Shown here: piece after piece, positions 23,423 through 34,148 of the stretch
How positions within the stretch are numbered: position 1 is the first letter of the stretch
Layout of the letters: every line of letters starts with the position of its first letter
From: Cymbomonas tetramitiformis
Lineage: Eukaryota; Chlorophyta; Pyramimonadophyceae; Pyramimonadales; Pyramimonadaceae
Assembly: GCA_001247695.2 (NCBI GenBank)
Contig: LGRX02025787.1
Coordinates: 1-64,000, forward strand
Direction: 5' to 3'
Length of the DNA stretch: 64,000 nucleotides
The notes under the pieces: model-generated
What the model saw: the letters and a program-made list of their open reading frames with translations, nothing else
Databases searched by the model: none
Told to the model about the DNA's origin: nothing
Position numbers and translations under genes: made by a program

Positions 23423-24722
23423 TTAAAATACAGTTTCGATTACACGGTTTTGACCAATACGAAGAACGGCTGTCGTTTCGCAAATAAGCATTACCTCGTT
23501 ACTGCCTGTCAAATCTACCGTTTGTAAAGCGTCAGATGGTTGTGCTACATGAGTTTGGAAATAGAAGGAACTGTTCAAACCCCGTGAATCCAATCCTGTT
23601 AGGCTTCTGACGCCCATTTCTGAGGGAAGATTTAAACGTACCATAGGAATGAACTGATTGTTGAGCCAATCTTCATAACTGTTAATCTTACAACCCGATA
23701 GCGTACCATAGTTGTCAGCTTTACCGATAGTGAGCAGATTGAAGGCTGCAAGAGGGTCGACTCTATAGTTAGGAACGAACAGGTTATTCAAGTTAAATTG
23801 TAGAACACCTAAATGACCAGCTGAAAATCTAAAGTAAGACGGGAGGTAAACTGTACCACAGGTGTTTTCCAATTTGATAAGTCCTAAAGGTTTATCCCGA
23901 TAATCCCCTGGACGTTGAACAGCATATATGTTATCAATACACTGTGAACTCAAAGAGAATCGCGTACTTTTGTCCATCGTAGAGGCCCCTTCAAAAAACG
24001 AAAAGTAGTTCTTATACGGAATTTCCAAAAAACCGTCACGCAATTTTGATTCTACGGCGGCATCGTAGACACCTGAACTGAAAGTGATTGTTTCTACGGT
24101 AAAGTAAAGGTCGTCTAATAAAAAGTCCCCTTGTGATATTAAAGTCTGTTGGGCTTTTTCCGTGAGGGCGTCTTCAGGTGGACTACCTTGGACAAACGCT
24201 CCTAACACCTCAGGCCCATGCAAATACAATCTGATTTGAACTGGAGGAAGAAGACTTGTATCGATATAACTGGGCTCGGCTTCTCCTAATATGCTGAGCC
24301 AGGTATTCAAGATGTATGGACGTGGTGCGGCATAGAAATTGTCAGCAACATTGATTTCTTGATTTTTGAGAACACGTTGATAAGTCATTTCTTTACTGAG
24401 TGTTGTTTTGATAGTGTCGAGAACGGTTGCATGCTACCGTGCTGTAACTTTGAAAACCAGTGGTCAACTGCTGCCCTCCTGCGAAGACCTCACAGCGAGA
24501 GATGAGCTTTTCAAGTCCGTTGGGAAGCGTAACAATTAAATTTTTAGCTGTAGTGTCCGTATATACTATAGGAGTTATGCACGAACCTTTGCAATGCATA
24601 CTGAGACTCTTCATATTAACGATGGAATTGACAGGCAGATTCAAAGTTATAGTTGAATACCTCGATGCTTTAGTAAGATTAGTGGTTTCTAATCTGAAGT
24701 AATTAGTTGAATATGAGTTCAT
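23423..24722 (-). pseudogene. PLV major capsid protein, frameshifted near 24414-24430
   Basis: Two adjacent frames (24722-24393 and up to 24388-23423) read as one protein of about 430 residues if a single-base shift is allowed near 24420. After the first part's STVACN, the second frame continues VLDTIKTT before its first Met. N-terminal features fit a double jelly-roll MCP: a KSLSMHCKG strand region and EVFAGGQQLTTG. The second part has long beta-rich stretches with LYFTVETITF and TCGTVYLPSYFRF. Order and length fit Polinton/PLV capsids. The ATG lies a few bases from foreign DNA at 24723, so the native promoter has been lost. The copy is therefore doubly disabled, unless the frameshift is a sequencing error. 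Confidence 0.65.
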
Positions 24723-24726
24723 TTTT

Positions 24727-26040
24727 ATGTTGGCTGGTGGTCATGAGGCTAGGAAACACGGGCGTACCGGAGCTCTCTACCAAGAACGTCGCGAGGAGTG
24801 TCAAGCGGCTCGTCGGGGACGTCACTTCAGCTATGATGTTCTGCAGGAGTTCTCTGAAACTTACTTGGAGAAAACTCCGGACACCTTGGAGCATCGCAAC
24901 CATCGACCGGACACACGGCGCTCGTTTCCGAAGAAGAGGCGCTTGACCGTGGACTTGACCGACGCGGAGCCCTGCATTCGGATGGCTCGTCGCATTCCGG
25001 AAAGCGGTGCGTGGGAGTGTTCAGTCGATCCTGATCGCAACAACCCCACCGTTGATCGGTCGTGGCAGCTTTCTTCCCGGGTTGACAAGACGTTGGTGGT
25101 GGAGTATTTGATGGAGGCACACATTCACTCGACGGACCGGTTGGGCTCGCGGATGTCGGTTGGCACTCAGGCGGAAGTTGCCTTCCGGTTGAAAACCACC
25201 AAAGGCCAGGCAAAGATGCTAACCGAGCTTTTTCTGGGAGAGACAAAGCTGAAGGTGCTGCAAGTGGGAGCACCCACTTCACGCCTGACCAGGTTCAACG
25301 TGGTGAATGGGGTCTTGGACAGGGCCTTCACGGTTGCGGTGGAGGGAGGCAGTTCGCAGACGGTGGTCTTCGGGTACCTGGATGCCGCCCGGGACATCCA
25401 CTTCGGAGAGAGAGGGGCGTCCCAAGTCCGAAAGCAACGCGTCTCTTGCAGCTGCAAGGCATGGACGAACTTGATGGGCAGGCATGGCCGTAGCAGCGCG
25501 GTGCACTGGTGCGTGCATATATGTTTTGTGCTGAAGGAAGCGGAGTTCTCTCCGGGGCACGCCTTTTACGTTCAAGCTGGGTTCACCGTCCGGGAAGTAG
25601 ATTACATTCTGAAGGAACTGGAGAAGGTGAAGATCACTCCTCGTACGTCGGAGGTGGGTGCGGGTGGTACTGGACTGAAACAGGGTGAGTGGATGCTGGT
25701 GCCTGGATCTGGTCGTCAGGCGTCATGTGGTGCCGCCTTGAACGTAGGTCAAGGGTGTGCTGCCACACAGAAGACACGAACCAAGGATGAAGGCAAACCT
25801 GTGAAGCAACCTGTGTTGGAAGCCGACGCACCAAGGGTGGTGGTGCAGGGGAAAAGGCAGGTAAATGGTGCATGGCATGAGAGCAAGTTCCAGTTCTGCG
25901 TGTCACATGCCTGCTGCACCCGGGTGATGCCCAACTATGTTCAGATTGCTCCAAAGCCTACCGACATCCAAGTGCACCCCGATGTGGAGTTGACGGCTGA
26001 GCTACTGCGGAAGTCTGGTGCGTTAACGTTCCGTGAATGA
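24727..26040 (+). CDS. SWIM-type zinc-finger protein (fragment of an inserted element?)
   Basis: The 437-residue frame has a SWIM signature C-x-C..C-x-H: C241, C243 (CSCKAW), C262 and H264 (HWCVHIC). SWIM fingers bind DNA or proteins and are common in MULE-type transposases and their relatives. No DDE catalytic region is visible. The GC-rich, Arg-rich coding style differs sharply from the PLV around it. The frame is open up to the junction with the capsid gene, so the N-terminus may be missing. The 350 bases after it (26041-26400) contain a partial duplicated motif (GAGTCGAGAAG..TTAGTATTG) but no gene. Confidence 0.5.
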   Translation: MLAGGHEARKHGRTGALYQERREECQAARRGRHFSYDVLQEFSETYLEKTPDTLEHRNHRPDTRRSFPKKRRLTVDLTDAEPCIRMARRIPESGAWECSVDPDRNNPTVDRSWQLSSRVDKTLVVEYLMEAHIHSTDRLGSRMSVGTQAEVAFRLKTTKGQAKMLTELFLGETKLKVLQVGAPTSRLTRFNVVNGVLDRAFTVAVEGGSSQTVVFGYLDAARDIHFGERGASQVRKQRVSCSCKAWTNLMGRHGRSSAVHWCVHICFVLKEAEFSPGHAFYVQAGFTVREVDYILKELEKVKITPRTSEVGAGGTGLKQGEWMLVPGSGRQASCGAALNVGQGCAATQKTRTKDEGKPVKQPVLEADAPRVVVQGKRQVNGAWHESKFQFCVSHACCTRVMPNYVQIAPKPTDIQVHPDVELTAELLRKSGALTFRE

Positions 26041-26529
26041 GTTTCGTAGAATGATGCCAAGTGTAAGCGGGAAGTTCCCTAAGGATGGAGGATGTAGGAC
26101 ACAGTTTTTGCCGCAGCACAAGAATGGTGCTCAGAGGTAATTACTCATAGCAGTTTGTAGTGATCGAGAACACTGATGGGAAAGTCTTACGCGAGTCGAG
26201 AAGGTGCAGTTACACTGCGTTAGTATTGTGGTGTAAGAATCGCCTCAGGAATGTTTTGCATGAGTCGAGAAGAGACAGCTACACTGCCTTAGTATTGAGG
26301 TGCAAAAATTGCCAAACTGAGTGATCGAACGGTAACTATGTTATCAAAAATTTGCTCTGAAATGTTTCACGTGTACTCTTAGTGTCTTTCATGAAAAGTT
26401 ATTGTCTTTGACGTATATTCTTAAAGCCTTTGATAAAAAAATATATGAATAAAGGGGTGTTCTGCATACCAATTCCCCAACCTGTGCTTGTAGGGAAACG
26501 CATAAGGACGAGCCATGTACCGGGAGGCA

Positions 26530-26915
26530 CGGACAGCTCAGGGCTATGCCCCAGGGCCATGCCCCAGGGCTATGCCCCATGGGTATGCCCCAAGGCGTAT
26601 GCCCCATGGGTATGCCCCAAGGCGTATGCCCCATGGGTATGCCCCATGGGTATGCCCCAAGGCGTATGCCCCTTGGGTATGCCCCGAGGCGTATGCCCCA
26701 TGGGCATGCCCCGAGGCGTATGCCCCATGGGCATGCCCCGAGGCGTATGCCCCATGGGTATGCCCCGAGGCGTATGCCCCATGGGTATGCCCCGAGGCGT
26801 ATGCCCCATGGGTATGCCCCGAGGCGTATGCCCCATGGGTATGCCCCGAGGCGTATGCCCCATGGGTATGCCCCGAGGCGTATGCCCCATGGGTATGCCC
26901 CGAGCGTGCATGCCC
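26530..26915. repeat. 27-bp minisatellite, about 13 units
   Basis: The unit is GTATGCCCCGAGGC plus GTATGCCCCATGG, with variants (CAAGG for CGAGG, GGCATG for GGTATG). Because 27 is a multiple of three and no unit contains a stop, five of six frames are open, giving artefactual proteins such as (PMGMPRGVC)n. Confidence 0.97.
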
Positions 26916-26954
26916 CACTCGCGAATAATGGGGAGTTATCGGATATTCACATAA

Positions 26955-27618
26955 GTGAGCGAGTGGGGAAAATAATCGATGACAAAGCAGATTTCCGGAG
27001 AAGATCTGTAATGAAATGATTCATGGTAGATTCCAGGAGAATATCTGCAATGGCAATACAAGTATCATGATCTGCCTGATGATTGGTGGAGGAGTAACAG
27101 AATCAGGCATGGGCTGCTGGTAATTGGCCGATGACAGATGTCAATCTAGGAATCCTGCTAGTGAGTTAAAGAGCAACATGTTGAAAGGGGAAGCTTGGGA
27201 AAAGTGAACCTCAGTTAGTGTTGATCAAGAGAAATTAAGGACAAGTTGTACATGTTAGTGTTAGGCTGTATGCCAAGACTGAACATAAGGATATATATGT
27301 TATAGGTTTGCGACCATACATTATATCGAAAGTGATAATATTGCTAGGCTGTGTAGCCAGTATATGTCATGTAAATAAACAGTGGAATATAAGGCTAGAA
27401 GCCTATGTGATACACCAAAAACAATAGAAAACATAAAAAGAAAAGAAAGAAGATAAAAGAAAAGAAAGAAAAATAAAGAGATAAAAAAGTATAAGTTATC
27501 AGGAGTGTGCCTGGTACAAATTGGTTCTCAGATGGTTGGAACGTTCTATGGACCTGTGGGATCTGCGAGTTACATGATGTTGGAGATGGCGACTTTTGTG
27601 TTTGCGTTTTGAGCGGCT
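26955..27618. other. Gap without recognised gene
   Basis: No convincing frame. Contains an A/G-only tract (about 27425-27490, AAAAGAAAAGAAAGAAGATA and following). It is probably the rest of the insertion that carries the SWIM frame. The junction back to PLV sequence is near 27610. Confidence 0.5.
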
Positions 27619-27807
27619 TCAGCTAGGCCAGCTATACTCTTCAAGCCCTAGATCATGCAAAGCCTCTTTAACGGCATCGGTGAGGGCGGTGTGCTTTTCC
27701 CGAGCTGTCGCTATCGGCTCGGGCAGCAAAGTCGATATAAGATATTCTAAGAAAATAAATTTCTTGATCTGACCCACGACAATCGCAAATACGTTAAATG
27801 TTGTCAA
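27619..27807 (-). CDS. Hypothetical short PLV frame, no ATG start
   Basis: The open frame of about 62 residues begins only with TTG inside the conserved palindrome at 27791-27853. The C-terminal half looks protein-like (EKHTALTDAVKEALHDLGLE, helical). It may be a truncated gene or not a gene. Confidence 0.2.
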   Translation of the reverse strand: MTTFNVFAIVVGQIKKFIFLEYLISTLLPEPIATAREKHTALTDAVKEALHDLGLEEYSWPS

Positions 27808-27853
27808 TATTGAATTATATTATATATATTACTGATCGGGAAACATTTTGCGT
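27791..27853. promoter_or_regulatory. PLV intergenic palindrome, copy A
   Basis: ACGTTAAATGTTGTCAATAT, then TTATATATATTACTGATCGG and GAAACATTTTGCG. Imperfect inverted repeat sharing its layout with copies at 45694 and 50363. The PLV gene starting at 27879 follows it. Confidence 0.7.
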
Positions 27854-28004
27854 GATTTTATATTAGTATAGTATATACATGACCAAGGAGGCTTGGATTA
27901 CAAAACTAAAGCAATGTGCTCAAGAATATAGACAAGAACACGGAATCAAAGAGAAGGGTAAGATGTCACAAGGAGATAAATTGAAAAGCTTGCGTGGTCG
28001 TCCG

Positions 28005-28284
28005 GTTAAAGATTAAATTATTGTATACAGAGGTTCACTCGTTGTATATAACAAAGCAGTTGATGAAAGCAATATTTCTCATAAAAATAATACCGTCATA
28101 ATGCAGTGTTTTTAGGCTTCCTAGAGTACTTTCACTGGCCGCCTTCAGGCACAGCTCATCAGTAGGACTGGAAACTCCGAAGCCATAATTGGCTATGTAT
28201 GCACACAGGAGCAGTTGGCCTGTGTAAAGTTATGCTAGATTAGAGATCAACAGTTCAGTGCAAGATATGCAGGCACTAAATAAA
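28005..28284 (-). repeat. Terminal direct repeat (pLTR) of PLE 1, downstream copy
   Basis: Matches 34149-34428 at an offset of 6144 bases. Begins GTTAAAGATTAAATTATTG and ends GGCACTAAATAAA on the plus strand. Confidence 0.95.
28119..28168 (-). ncRNA. Hammerhead-ribozyme-like motif, PLE 1 pLTR (downstream copy)
   Basis: Minus strand: TCCTA, core CTGATGA, an imperfect stem II (GCTG-GCC, loop TGAA, GGC-CAGT), core GAAA, minimal stem III GTAC, then TC and TAGGA. TCCTA and TAGGA pair as stem I, and the predicted cut lies after the C of GTACTC. Type I hammerheads with a very short stem III are known from Penelope-like elements. Found by eye; no folding done. Confidence 0.6.
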
Positions 28285-28731
28285 GGTGACAAGAATTTCA
28301 GTTTGTCTCACGTAGGCGTCAGAGATTTCAAGAGAAAATAACGTAAGACAGGCAGTAACCATATGACTGTGTGAATAAGGCAAGAGTGTGAGCTCGAAAA
28401 TCCATCTGTCTTACGTGCTCGTAGAAGAAAATCAGAGAGTATAACGTAATACACATTGAAGATCGAGCACAGGTAGCATTGTGGCAAGCAAGCAGGCCCA
28501 AATAAGCAGAGCCGATCGAGCGGGAGTCACTGTGCAAGCCAAAACACAGTCAGGGAGTATGCCCCATGAATTCTGAAAACTTTGTAAATCAACTGTCTCA
28601 CGTAGGCGTCAGGAAATTCCAGAGAGAATAACGTAATAACCATCGTCCCGAGAGGGGTAATCATTCGTATGCCCAAAACAAAACCAAGAATCATAAAACA
28701 AAGTATAATAAATCAAACGGAGCACCGTGAC

Positions 28732-31700
28732 TCAATTGAGAAAAAGCAGTGACGTGGGGCCCTCGAGTCGGTGTTGCCGCACGCGGGACGCAGTGCGCTG
28801 CCAGAAGTCGAGTGCCGTGCTGCCAGCAACTGTAAAGATACCATCCCGTAGCCAGGTTGTCGGGTAGCCTGCTCGGAGCAGTTCCATTTCCAGTTTGGTC
28901 AGTGCGATCAGCATAAGCAGTTCGTGTGAAGAGTGACAAAAAATCCTGTGGAGGGCGCCGATCAGAGTGATAAACTTACGGGCGCGGGTGCACGTGGAAG
29001 CCCAATTAACAAAAGGGAAAGCCCGAGGTGTGTCATAAAGGCCGAGGGATCCCCGCTTCTCGTTCTGTGTCATTGGTCGGATACCGCATTGTTGTTCGGC
29101 GAAGCTAACCTCCATCCCGCAGAACTCCAGACGGTCCGTGGTGCACAAGCTCGTGCACGCACCCCCCGTTTGAAGAACCCGCATCCCTGCAATATAGCAC
29201 CCGTCACGATACCTGCGTAGGATTCCCCTGATATGTGCCCACTCCACGGGTGTGCCGGTCATAAAAATAACCAGAACGAGGCAGTCATCAGCTTGCCTCA
29301 TAAACTGCATAAGATTAATAAAATATGCATCAGCACGTAAAGACTCGGAGAACTCTCTCTCACCATAAGCACAAACCAATCCGGCAACTGAGGGGCTGTC
29401 ACGTCCACCCATACCAACCCCGCGCGTCTGTCTGACCAGAACCCCCGCGATCCATATAAAGTTGTTACGCAAAGATAAAATCAGCCCATGAATCAGTTTC
29501 GCTCGTGTGATACGGACTGCGGTCCTGGTGGGAACTCCCTTCGTCCAGAGACATACACCTCGCCGTCCGCGAGTTTTGACGAGAACGGATTGCACGGAGG
29601 AGCTCGCCCCCCACCTGTCAACCGTGGCAGTGATCGCTCTGGTGGCCAAGTCGTGATCCACGTTAGAAAATTGGTCTTTCACGTCGAAGGTAGCGCCGTA
29701 TACCCTGTGGGCACCCTTTGCCGCCCTCGCATTAAAGTCAGCGATTCTTCCCTTGAGGCGGTGCGTGCCTCCGAGGGTAAAAGCACTGCCGAGTGCGTCC
29801 ACAATAAAATCAGCCGCTCTGCCGAGTCTTTTCTGTGCTAGTGCGATCGGACTGGAATAATTCGGCTGGATAGGCCGGTAAAGTTGCATCGCGTTGCACT
29901 TGTCCTTAATAAGGACATAAAGAGTGCCAAAAAACCCGTTCGCATCAAACCTGGCGACGGTGTGAAGCATCTTCGCATTGAACTCACGGCTCATCTTCTC
30001 CATTACCGAGGCAACCGTCCCGTCGATCTTCTCAAACTGCGCGGCGCTGGTCTCCCGCTCCTTCACCAGGAGCTGAAAATATTTTCGCTGGCACATCAGT
30101 CCACCCACCGCTCCATTACGGTCCAGTGGGAATCGTGCAGTTAATTCACAAGCCGCCAGCGCTAGACGATACTCAGCCACGTTCACCGTACCCCACTGCG
30201 TGCAATCTGTCCTGCCTGCAGGCACCCCCTGTTCTTGCGCCCATCGCTGCACCGAACCCCGCAGCTTCAGTTGCAACTCCACCGCCACCTTCATTCTCCT
30301 GGCAGCTGTGACCAACTGCCGGCAGAGAGGCTCCACGTCCCATCTCTCCTCATTCAGTGACGCGCGTGCTGCACAGAAAGGTGCAACCCAACTCTCCGAA
30401 TAATTGGGCCCCTGTTTCAGCCGCCCCCTGAAGTGCCTCCCTAACCTGGCCAGTCCCCCCGCCGTCACCGGGTGCTGTCTCTTGGCCGCCGCGTTCTGGA
30501 TAAGCAGTACGTCCACATCAAAGCGTGCCCCAGTCGAGCGGTCCTCGTACCCCAGAGCTGATTGTGGGGCGAGGAATCTGAAAACATCGCGCTTCAGCTG
30601 CAAGAACCTGTGGACGAAGGGAATTTTAGTATAGTCTTCCCAGGCAGGAACAGTGAGTACAATCCTGACCGCCGTCCGCGCTCCACGAGCAGAGTCCACA
30701 GCGTGTTGAATCGCTCGTAAAATACAACGTCGGGTATACAAGGGGTTTCCAAAAGCCATCAACTGCCACCAGTAGCTATGAGCATCCAGGCCCGCGGCAA
30801 AAGCAGTGTCCTCTTCATAAGGGGTAAAGAACACAGTGGATTTAAGATTAACATCAAAGGGGGTCGCAAATAACTCCGCAGTCAGAGTGAGAACAGAGCG
30901 AAGGACATCTTGGTCAGGGTAGGGGAAGATCCAATAGTCACGGGTAATATGATCCACCCAGAACACCATTCGCTGCGCAATAAAGGTAAGATACCCTCTC
31001 AGGGAACCCGTAGCAACAGCGCCAGACGTCTCCATAGCAGCAAGGCGGGCTACTAGTCTCTTCATTCGGGTCCAAAGAACACGCATCACAAGACAATTCC
31101 CACGTCTCACAGTGAACCAGACAGTCCACTGCTCGATAGAGGTCGCCACACCTTTCACCTTCTTTGCCTGAAGCGTGCGCTCTGAGCTCTTCACCGCGTT
31201 GTAGCTGCATCCCTCCACCTCGAAGAGCAGCGGAAGAATCGCGTCCACCTTCTCATCCTCGCATTTCGTCGAATACCCGGCGAACACGTTGACATAGTCC
31301 AAGCAGGCTTCGCGGGCAGACTCCTGGCAGTCGATACTGAAGGCTGGGGTGTCTTTGAGACTGTGTGCAAGCGGGGCGAGGACCGTGTCGCTGAGGTCAG
31401 TGGTTCTCGCACAAACGTGCCCTTCTTCGTCTCTGGGCAAACTGGGTGACGCTGTGTGGCACATGCACGGGGGTGCTGTGGTCCGAGCTGCCAGCTCCCT
31501 GAAGTTGCAGAAGGTCGAGTCGAGCTTCCGTGTACGCGTCTGTACGACAGTAGTCCTCCGAGTGACAAAGTTGGTGACGCGCCAGCTCAGTTTCAAATGT
31601 CGAAGCGCCGCTCGAGCCAGGCTCTTCAAGTCGATACGGTCCCAGGTCGTCGCCGCCGGAACTCTCAAGACATAGACACCTCGCAGTGGAAAGCCGTGAG

Positions 31701-32790
31701 CGCGGCTGGCGGCTAGAGCTACCTTGGCTCTTAGTGAGGCACGCTGCTGCCAGTTGAAGTATGAGCGTATAGCCTCAAAAACTCTGACCAGTTGCTCCAG
31801 CGTAAACTTAAATAGCACAGGGCAAGTTGCAGGGCGTCTGATAAGGCCCTTGACCACCCAATTGGCCCAGCGATCGCGCGAGAGCTCATAAATCTTCTCG
31901 AAGACCACTGCAGCGACATTATGTTTAAGCTGCTTCGCGAGCTCACCCAACTTCGAGGAGATCTTGTCGCCAGCCGCCCAGGTAACGGTGCTCTCACTCT
32001 TACCGAATTTAGTTCTCACTGTGTCCCAGTCAGAGCCGTCAATCAGGCCGCGTACTGACTTCAGAGAGTTCAAAAGTAGGTCTCCATTCTCAAACTTGGC
32101 CAGCCAGGTCATAAGATTAGTGCCGTTCCATTCCTCATTATACCATACAGTAAGGGCCGTCTGCCCTTCATCATAAAAATTGTTGCCCTCGCCTCGTGCC
32201 TGCAAGGGTCTGCGTGTGCGTCCTCTAAGGTGGGCAAAGGATCGCTGTTTCTTCTTAGTGGGTCCAGATCGCTGTCTCCGAAATCCCTGAGTGTTCAGAG
32301 TATGATTCGGGTGTTGCGTCAGACGGATAAGTCTCAATTCCGCAGTGTCGGTGTCGGTCTTGGATCTGAAGAAGGCGAGTGGTAAGCATACATAGTTAAA
32401 AATACCATAGGATCGCAAGAAGCCATAAAGTTTACGGGCTCCTCGTTTACTCGGATTTTGTGTCACTTGCAGGTGCTCCAGCGATCTCTTCGTCACACCG
32501 TTCCAGGACTTCCCAACATAGCTCAGTGACGTCCACGGCGACACAAGTACATAAACTGCAAACCGATCTTCTCCACGATACCACTTCATTAAGTCCTCCG
32601 TCGTCATACAGTCCCAAAAAGGTAAGAAACGACGTACCCACCATCGTGGTCTACACCCGCAGAGGTGGAAAAAAGTTAGCGCCTGAAATTTCCAGACTCG
32701 CATAAACTTGTTCTCCACATCTTCAGCCAATAGGTCATTGCGCCAGTGCTCGTCAAATAGAACAGATCTCAAAGTTTCCAGTAGTTCCAT
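28732..32790 (-). CDS. PLE 1 GIY-YIG endonuclease / reverse transcriptase (1352 aa)
   Basis: ATG at 32790. The N-terminal GIY-YIG nuclease (about 75-170) shows AVYVLVS..YVGKSW, then KRSLEHLQ and TLNTQG. The reverse transcriptase is in the C-terminal third: motif A GATFDVKDQFSN, motif B TRGVGMGGRDSP, motif C RQADDCLVL, all catalytic Asp present. The middle 700 residues have no domain I recognise. An N-terminal rather than C-terminal GIY-YIG marks the Chlamys/Naiad clade. The enzyme nicks target DNA and copies its RNA by target-primed reverse transcription. The frame is intact and the flanking repeats nearly identical, so the copy may be recently active. Confidence 0.85.
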   Translation of the reverse strand: MELLETLRSVLFDEHWRNDLLAEDVENKFMRVWKFQALTFFHLCGCRPRWWVRRFLPFWDCMTTEDLMKWYRGEDRFAVYVLVSPWTSLSYVGKSWNGVTKRSLEHLQVTQNPSKRGARKLYGFLRSYGIFNYVCLPLAFFRSKTDTDTAELRLIRLTQHPNHTLNTQGFRRQRSGPTKKKQRSFAHLRGRTRRPLQARGEGNNFYDEGQTALTVWYNEEWNGTNLMTWLAKFENGDLLLNSLKSVRGLIDGSDWDTVRTKFGKSESTVTWAAGDKISSKLGELAKQLKHNVAAVVFEKIYELSRDRWANWVVKGLIRRPATCPVLFKFTLEQLVRVFEAIRSYFNWQQRASLRAKVALAASRAHGFPLRGVYVLRVPAATTWDRIDLKSLARAALRHLKLSWRVTNFVTRRTTVVQTRTRKLDSTFCNFRELAARTTAPPCMCHTASPSLPRDEEGHVCARTTDLSDTVLAPLAHSLKDTPAFSIDCQESAREACLDYVNVFAGYSTKCEDEKVDAILPLLFEVEGCSYNAVKSSERTLQAKKVKGVATSIEQWTVWFTVRRGNCLVMRVLWTRMKRLVARLAAMETSGAVATGSLRGYLTFIAQRMVFWVDHITRDYWIFPYPDQDVLRSVLTLTAELFATPFDVNLKSTVFFTPYEEDTAFAAGLDAHSYWWQLMAFGNPLYTRRCILRAIQHAVDSARGARTAVRIVLTVPAWEDYTKIPFVHRFLQLKRDVFRFLAPQSALGYEDRSTGARFDVDVLLIQNAAAKRQHPVTAGGLARLGRHFRGRLKQGPNYSESWVAPFCAARASLNEERWDVEPLCRQLVTAARRMKVAVELQLKLRGSVQRWAQEQGVPAGRTDCTQWGTVNVAEYRLALAACELTARFPLDRNGAVGGLMCQRKYFQLLVKERETSAAQFEKIDGTVASVMEKMSREFNAKMLHTVARFDANGFFGTLYVLIKDKCNAMQLYRPIQPNYSSPIALAQKRLGRAADFIVDALGSAFTLGGTHRLKGRIADFNARAAKGAHRVYGATFDVKDQFSNVDHDLATRAITATVDRWGASSSVQSVLVKTRGRRGVCLWTKGVPTRTAVRITRAKLIHGLILSLRNNFIWIAGVLVRQTRGVGMGGRDSPSVAGLVCAYGEREFSESLRADAYFINLMQFMRQADDCLVLVIFMTGTPVEWAHIRGILRRYRDGCYIAGMRVLQTGGACTSLCTTDRLEFCGMEVSFAEQQCGIRPMTQNEKRGSLGLYDTPRAFPFVNWASTCTRARKFITLIGALHRIFCHSSHELLMLIALTKLEMELLRAGYPTTWLRDGIFTVAGSTALDFWQRTASRVRQHRLEGPTSLLFLN

Positions 32791-32826
32791 TAGACGGGCT
32801 GCTCTGCACTGGCGCGGACCATATAG

Positions 32827-33972
32827 CTAGAATTTAAAGAAGTCGAGGACCCCTGCATTATGCAGATCCACGACGTGATTGACGATAGTCCGTCTCTCGA
32901 GTCCACCCCTGGGTTTAGTTTCATCCCAGCCTTGAGGAATTTCGTTGAGGGCACGTAGAACATCGACGAGTCGGTTCATTCCTGCGACCCCCTTGAATTT
33001 CTCATTAACGTCAGCGGGTGTGGTGGTAACAGGATACACCCACGATCGGTCTTCTTCCTCCTCTTCTTCGTGTTCTTGTTCTTCTGCCAGATCCTCCACC
33101 TCTGGGGCTGGCGTTGCAGTTCTGCCGCGTCCACCTCCAACATTGCGCCCACGTCCTCCACGTCCACGTCCTGCATTCTCCGCCCGGAACACACGTTTAC
33201 GTGCAGTAGCTGGAGCGACCGCAGCTGCTGCTTTGAGTGCCGCCGCCGTAGCCGCGCTGGCGGCTGCTCTCAATCCGGTGATCTCCGCTTGTGCCGCCTG
33301 AAGCTGTGCCTGTAACTGTGCTGTAAGCAGTGACCTGGTAGCTTCTGCATCTTCGTCCAGTTTTCGTTTAATTTCATCCAGTTCTCTTTTCTTCCTTTTC
33401 TGTTGCTCACGGCGGCGCTTGTATTTCTCTGTTTCAGGGGAGAGAACTTCATCGTCGGAATCCGCTGAATCGGTGGTCTCATTGGAGCGTGAGAGCCTGT
33501 CACGTTTGCCGGTTCGTGACTTTGACTTCGATTTTGAAACGGAAGCGGACTTCGACGCAGAGCGGGATTTCGTTGCAGGTGTGTCCCCACGTGACTTACT
33601 GCCTGCATTCCGTGGTGTGTCTGGTCGCTGCTTGTCAAGAGCTTGACGAATCGCCCGCTCGTGTTTGAGTTCCAGGTCGGCACTCATTCTGTGCATCTCA
33701 CTTTGGTGCAACTGATCACGGAGTTGCTGTGTGATTCCAGGCTTAAACCCGCCGCCGCCAAACTGATTCTGCTCCGGCGGCGCACCCCAGTTCGGTACTG
33801 GTTGAGCCTGATAAGGCTGGGTAGGTGGTGGTTGGAAGTGATTGGGTGGTGGAGGATATGGAGGGGGAGGCGGCTGATTATGCTGCTGTTGATTAGGCTG
33901 TTGAGAATTCCGATTGTACTGCTGCATTGATTGGGGATAAAAAGCCCCTTGTGCGTGATTAGGTAGACTCAT
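32827..33972 (-). CDS. PLE 1 ORF1: disordered, coiled-coil basic protein
   Basis: Start ATG 33972 (MSLPNHAQG) chosen over an upstream frame extension. In order: a Pro/Gln-rich N-terminus, an Arg/Ser/Lys segment (RSASKSASVSKSKSKSRTGK), a Glu/Lys/Arg coiled coil, an Ala-rich helix, an RG-rich stretch (GRGRGGRGRN), an acidic stretch, and a C-terminal module ending HNAGVLDFFKF. PLE 2 ORF1 ends comparably (HNAGHFDLRKL), so the last part is conserved. Presumably an RNA-binding or chaperone-like partner of the RT, by analogy with ORF1 proteins of other retroelements. Confidence 0.65.
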   Translation of the reverse strand: MSLPNHAQGAFYPQSMQQYNRNSQQPNQQQHNQPPPPPYPPPPNHFQPPPTQPYQAQPVPNWGAPPEQNQFGGGGFKPGITQQLRDQLHQSEMHRMSADLELKHERAIRQALDKQRPDTPRNAGSKSRGDTPATKSRSASKSASVSKSKSKSRTGKRDRLSRSNETTDSADSDDEVLSPETEKYKRRREQQKRKKRELDEIKRKLDEDAEATRSLLTAQLQAQLQAAQAEITGLRAAASAATAAALKAAAAVAPATARKRVFRAENAGRGRGGRGRNVGGGRGRTATPAPEVEDLAEEQEHEEEEEEDRSWVYPVTTTPADVNEKFKGVAGMNRLVDVLRALNEIPQGWDETKPRGGLERRTIVNHVVDLHNAGVLDFFKF

Positions 33973-34148
33973 CGAGAAAAGAAATCGAGCAACCACCAGT
34001 AAGGGATCGTAAGATATAAAGTAACTCCCACTGTACTTAAAAACCAGCAAGTTGAGAAAGGTACCGAAAAATGATTCACCCTTTCTGTCAATACACTGAG
34101 TCGAAGCAACTACCTCTGCACAGTAGCGTTAGAGCTCAGGGTGGTGTA

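Noticed and set aside
26430..27019. Several overlapping repeat proteins on both strands
   Set aside because: Product of the 27-bp stop-free minisatellite.
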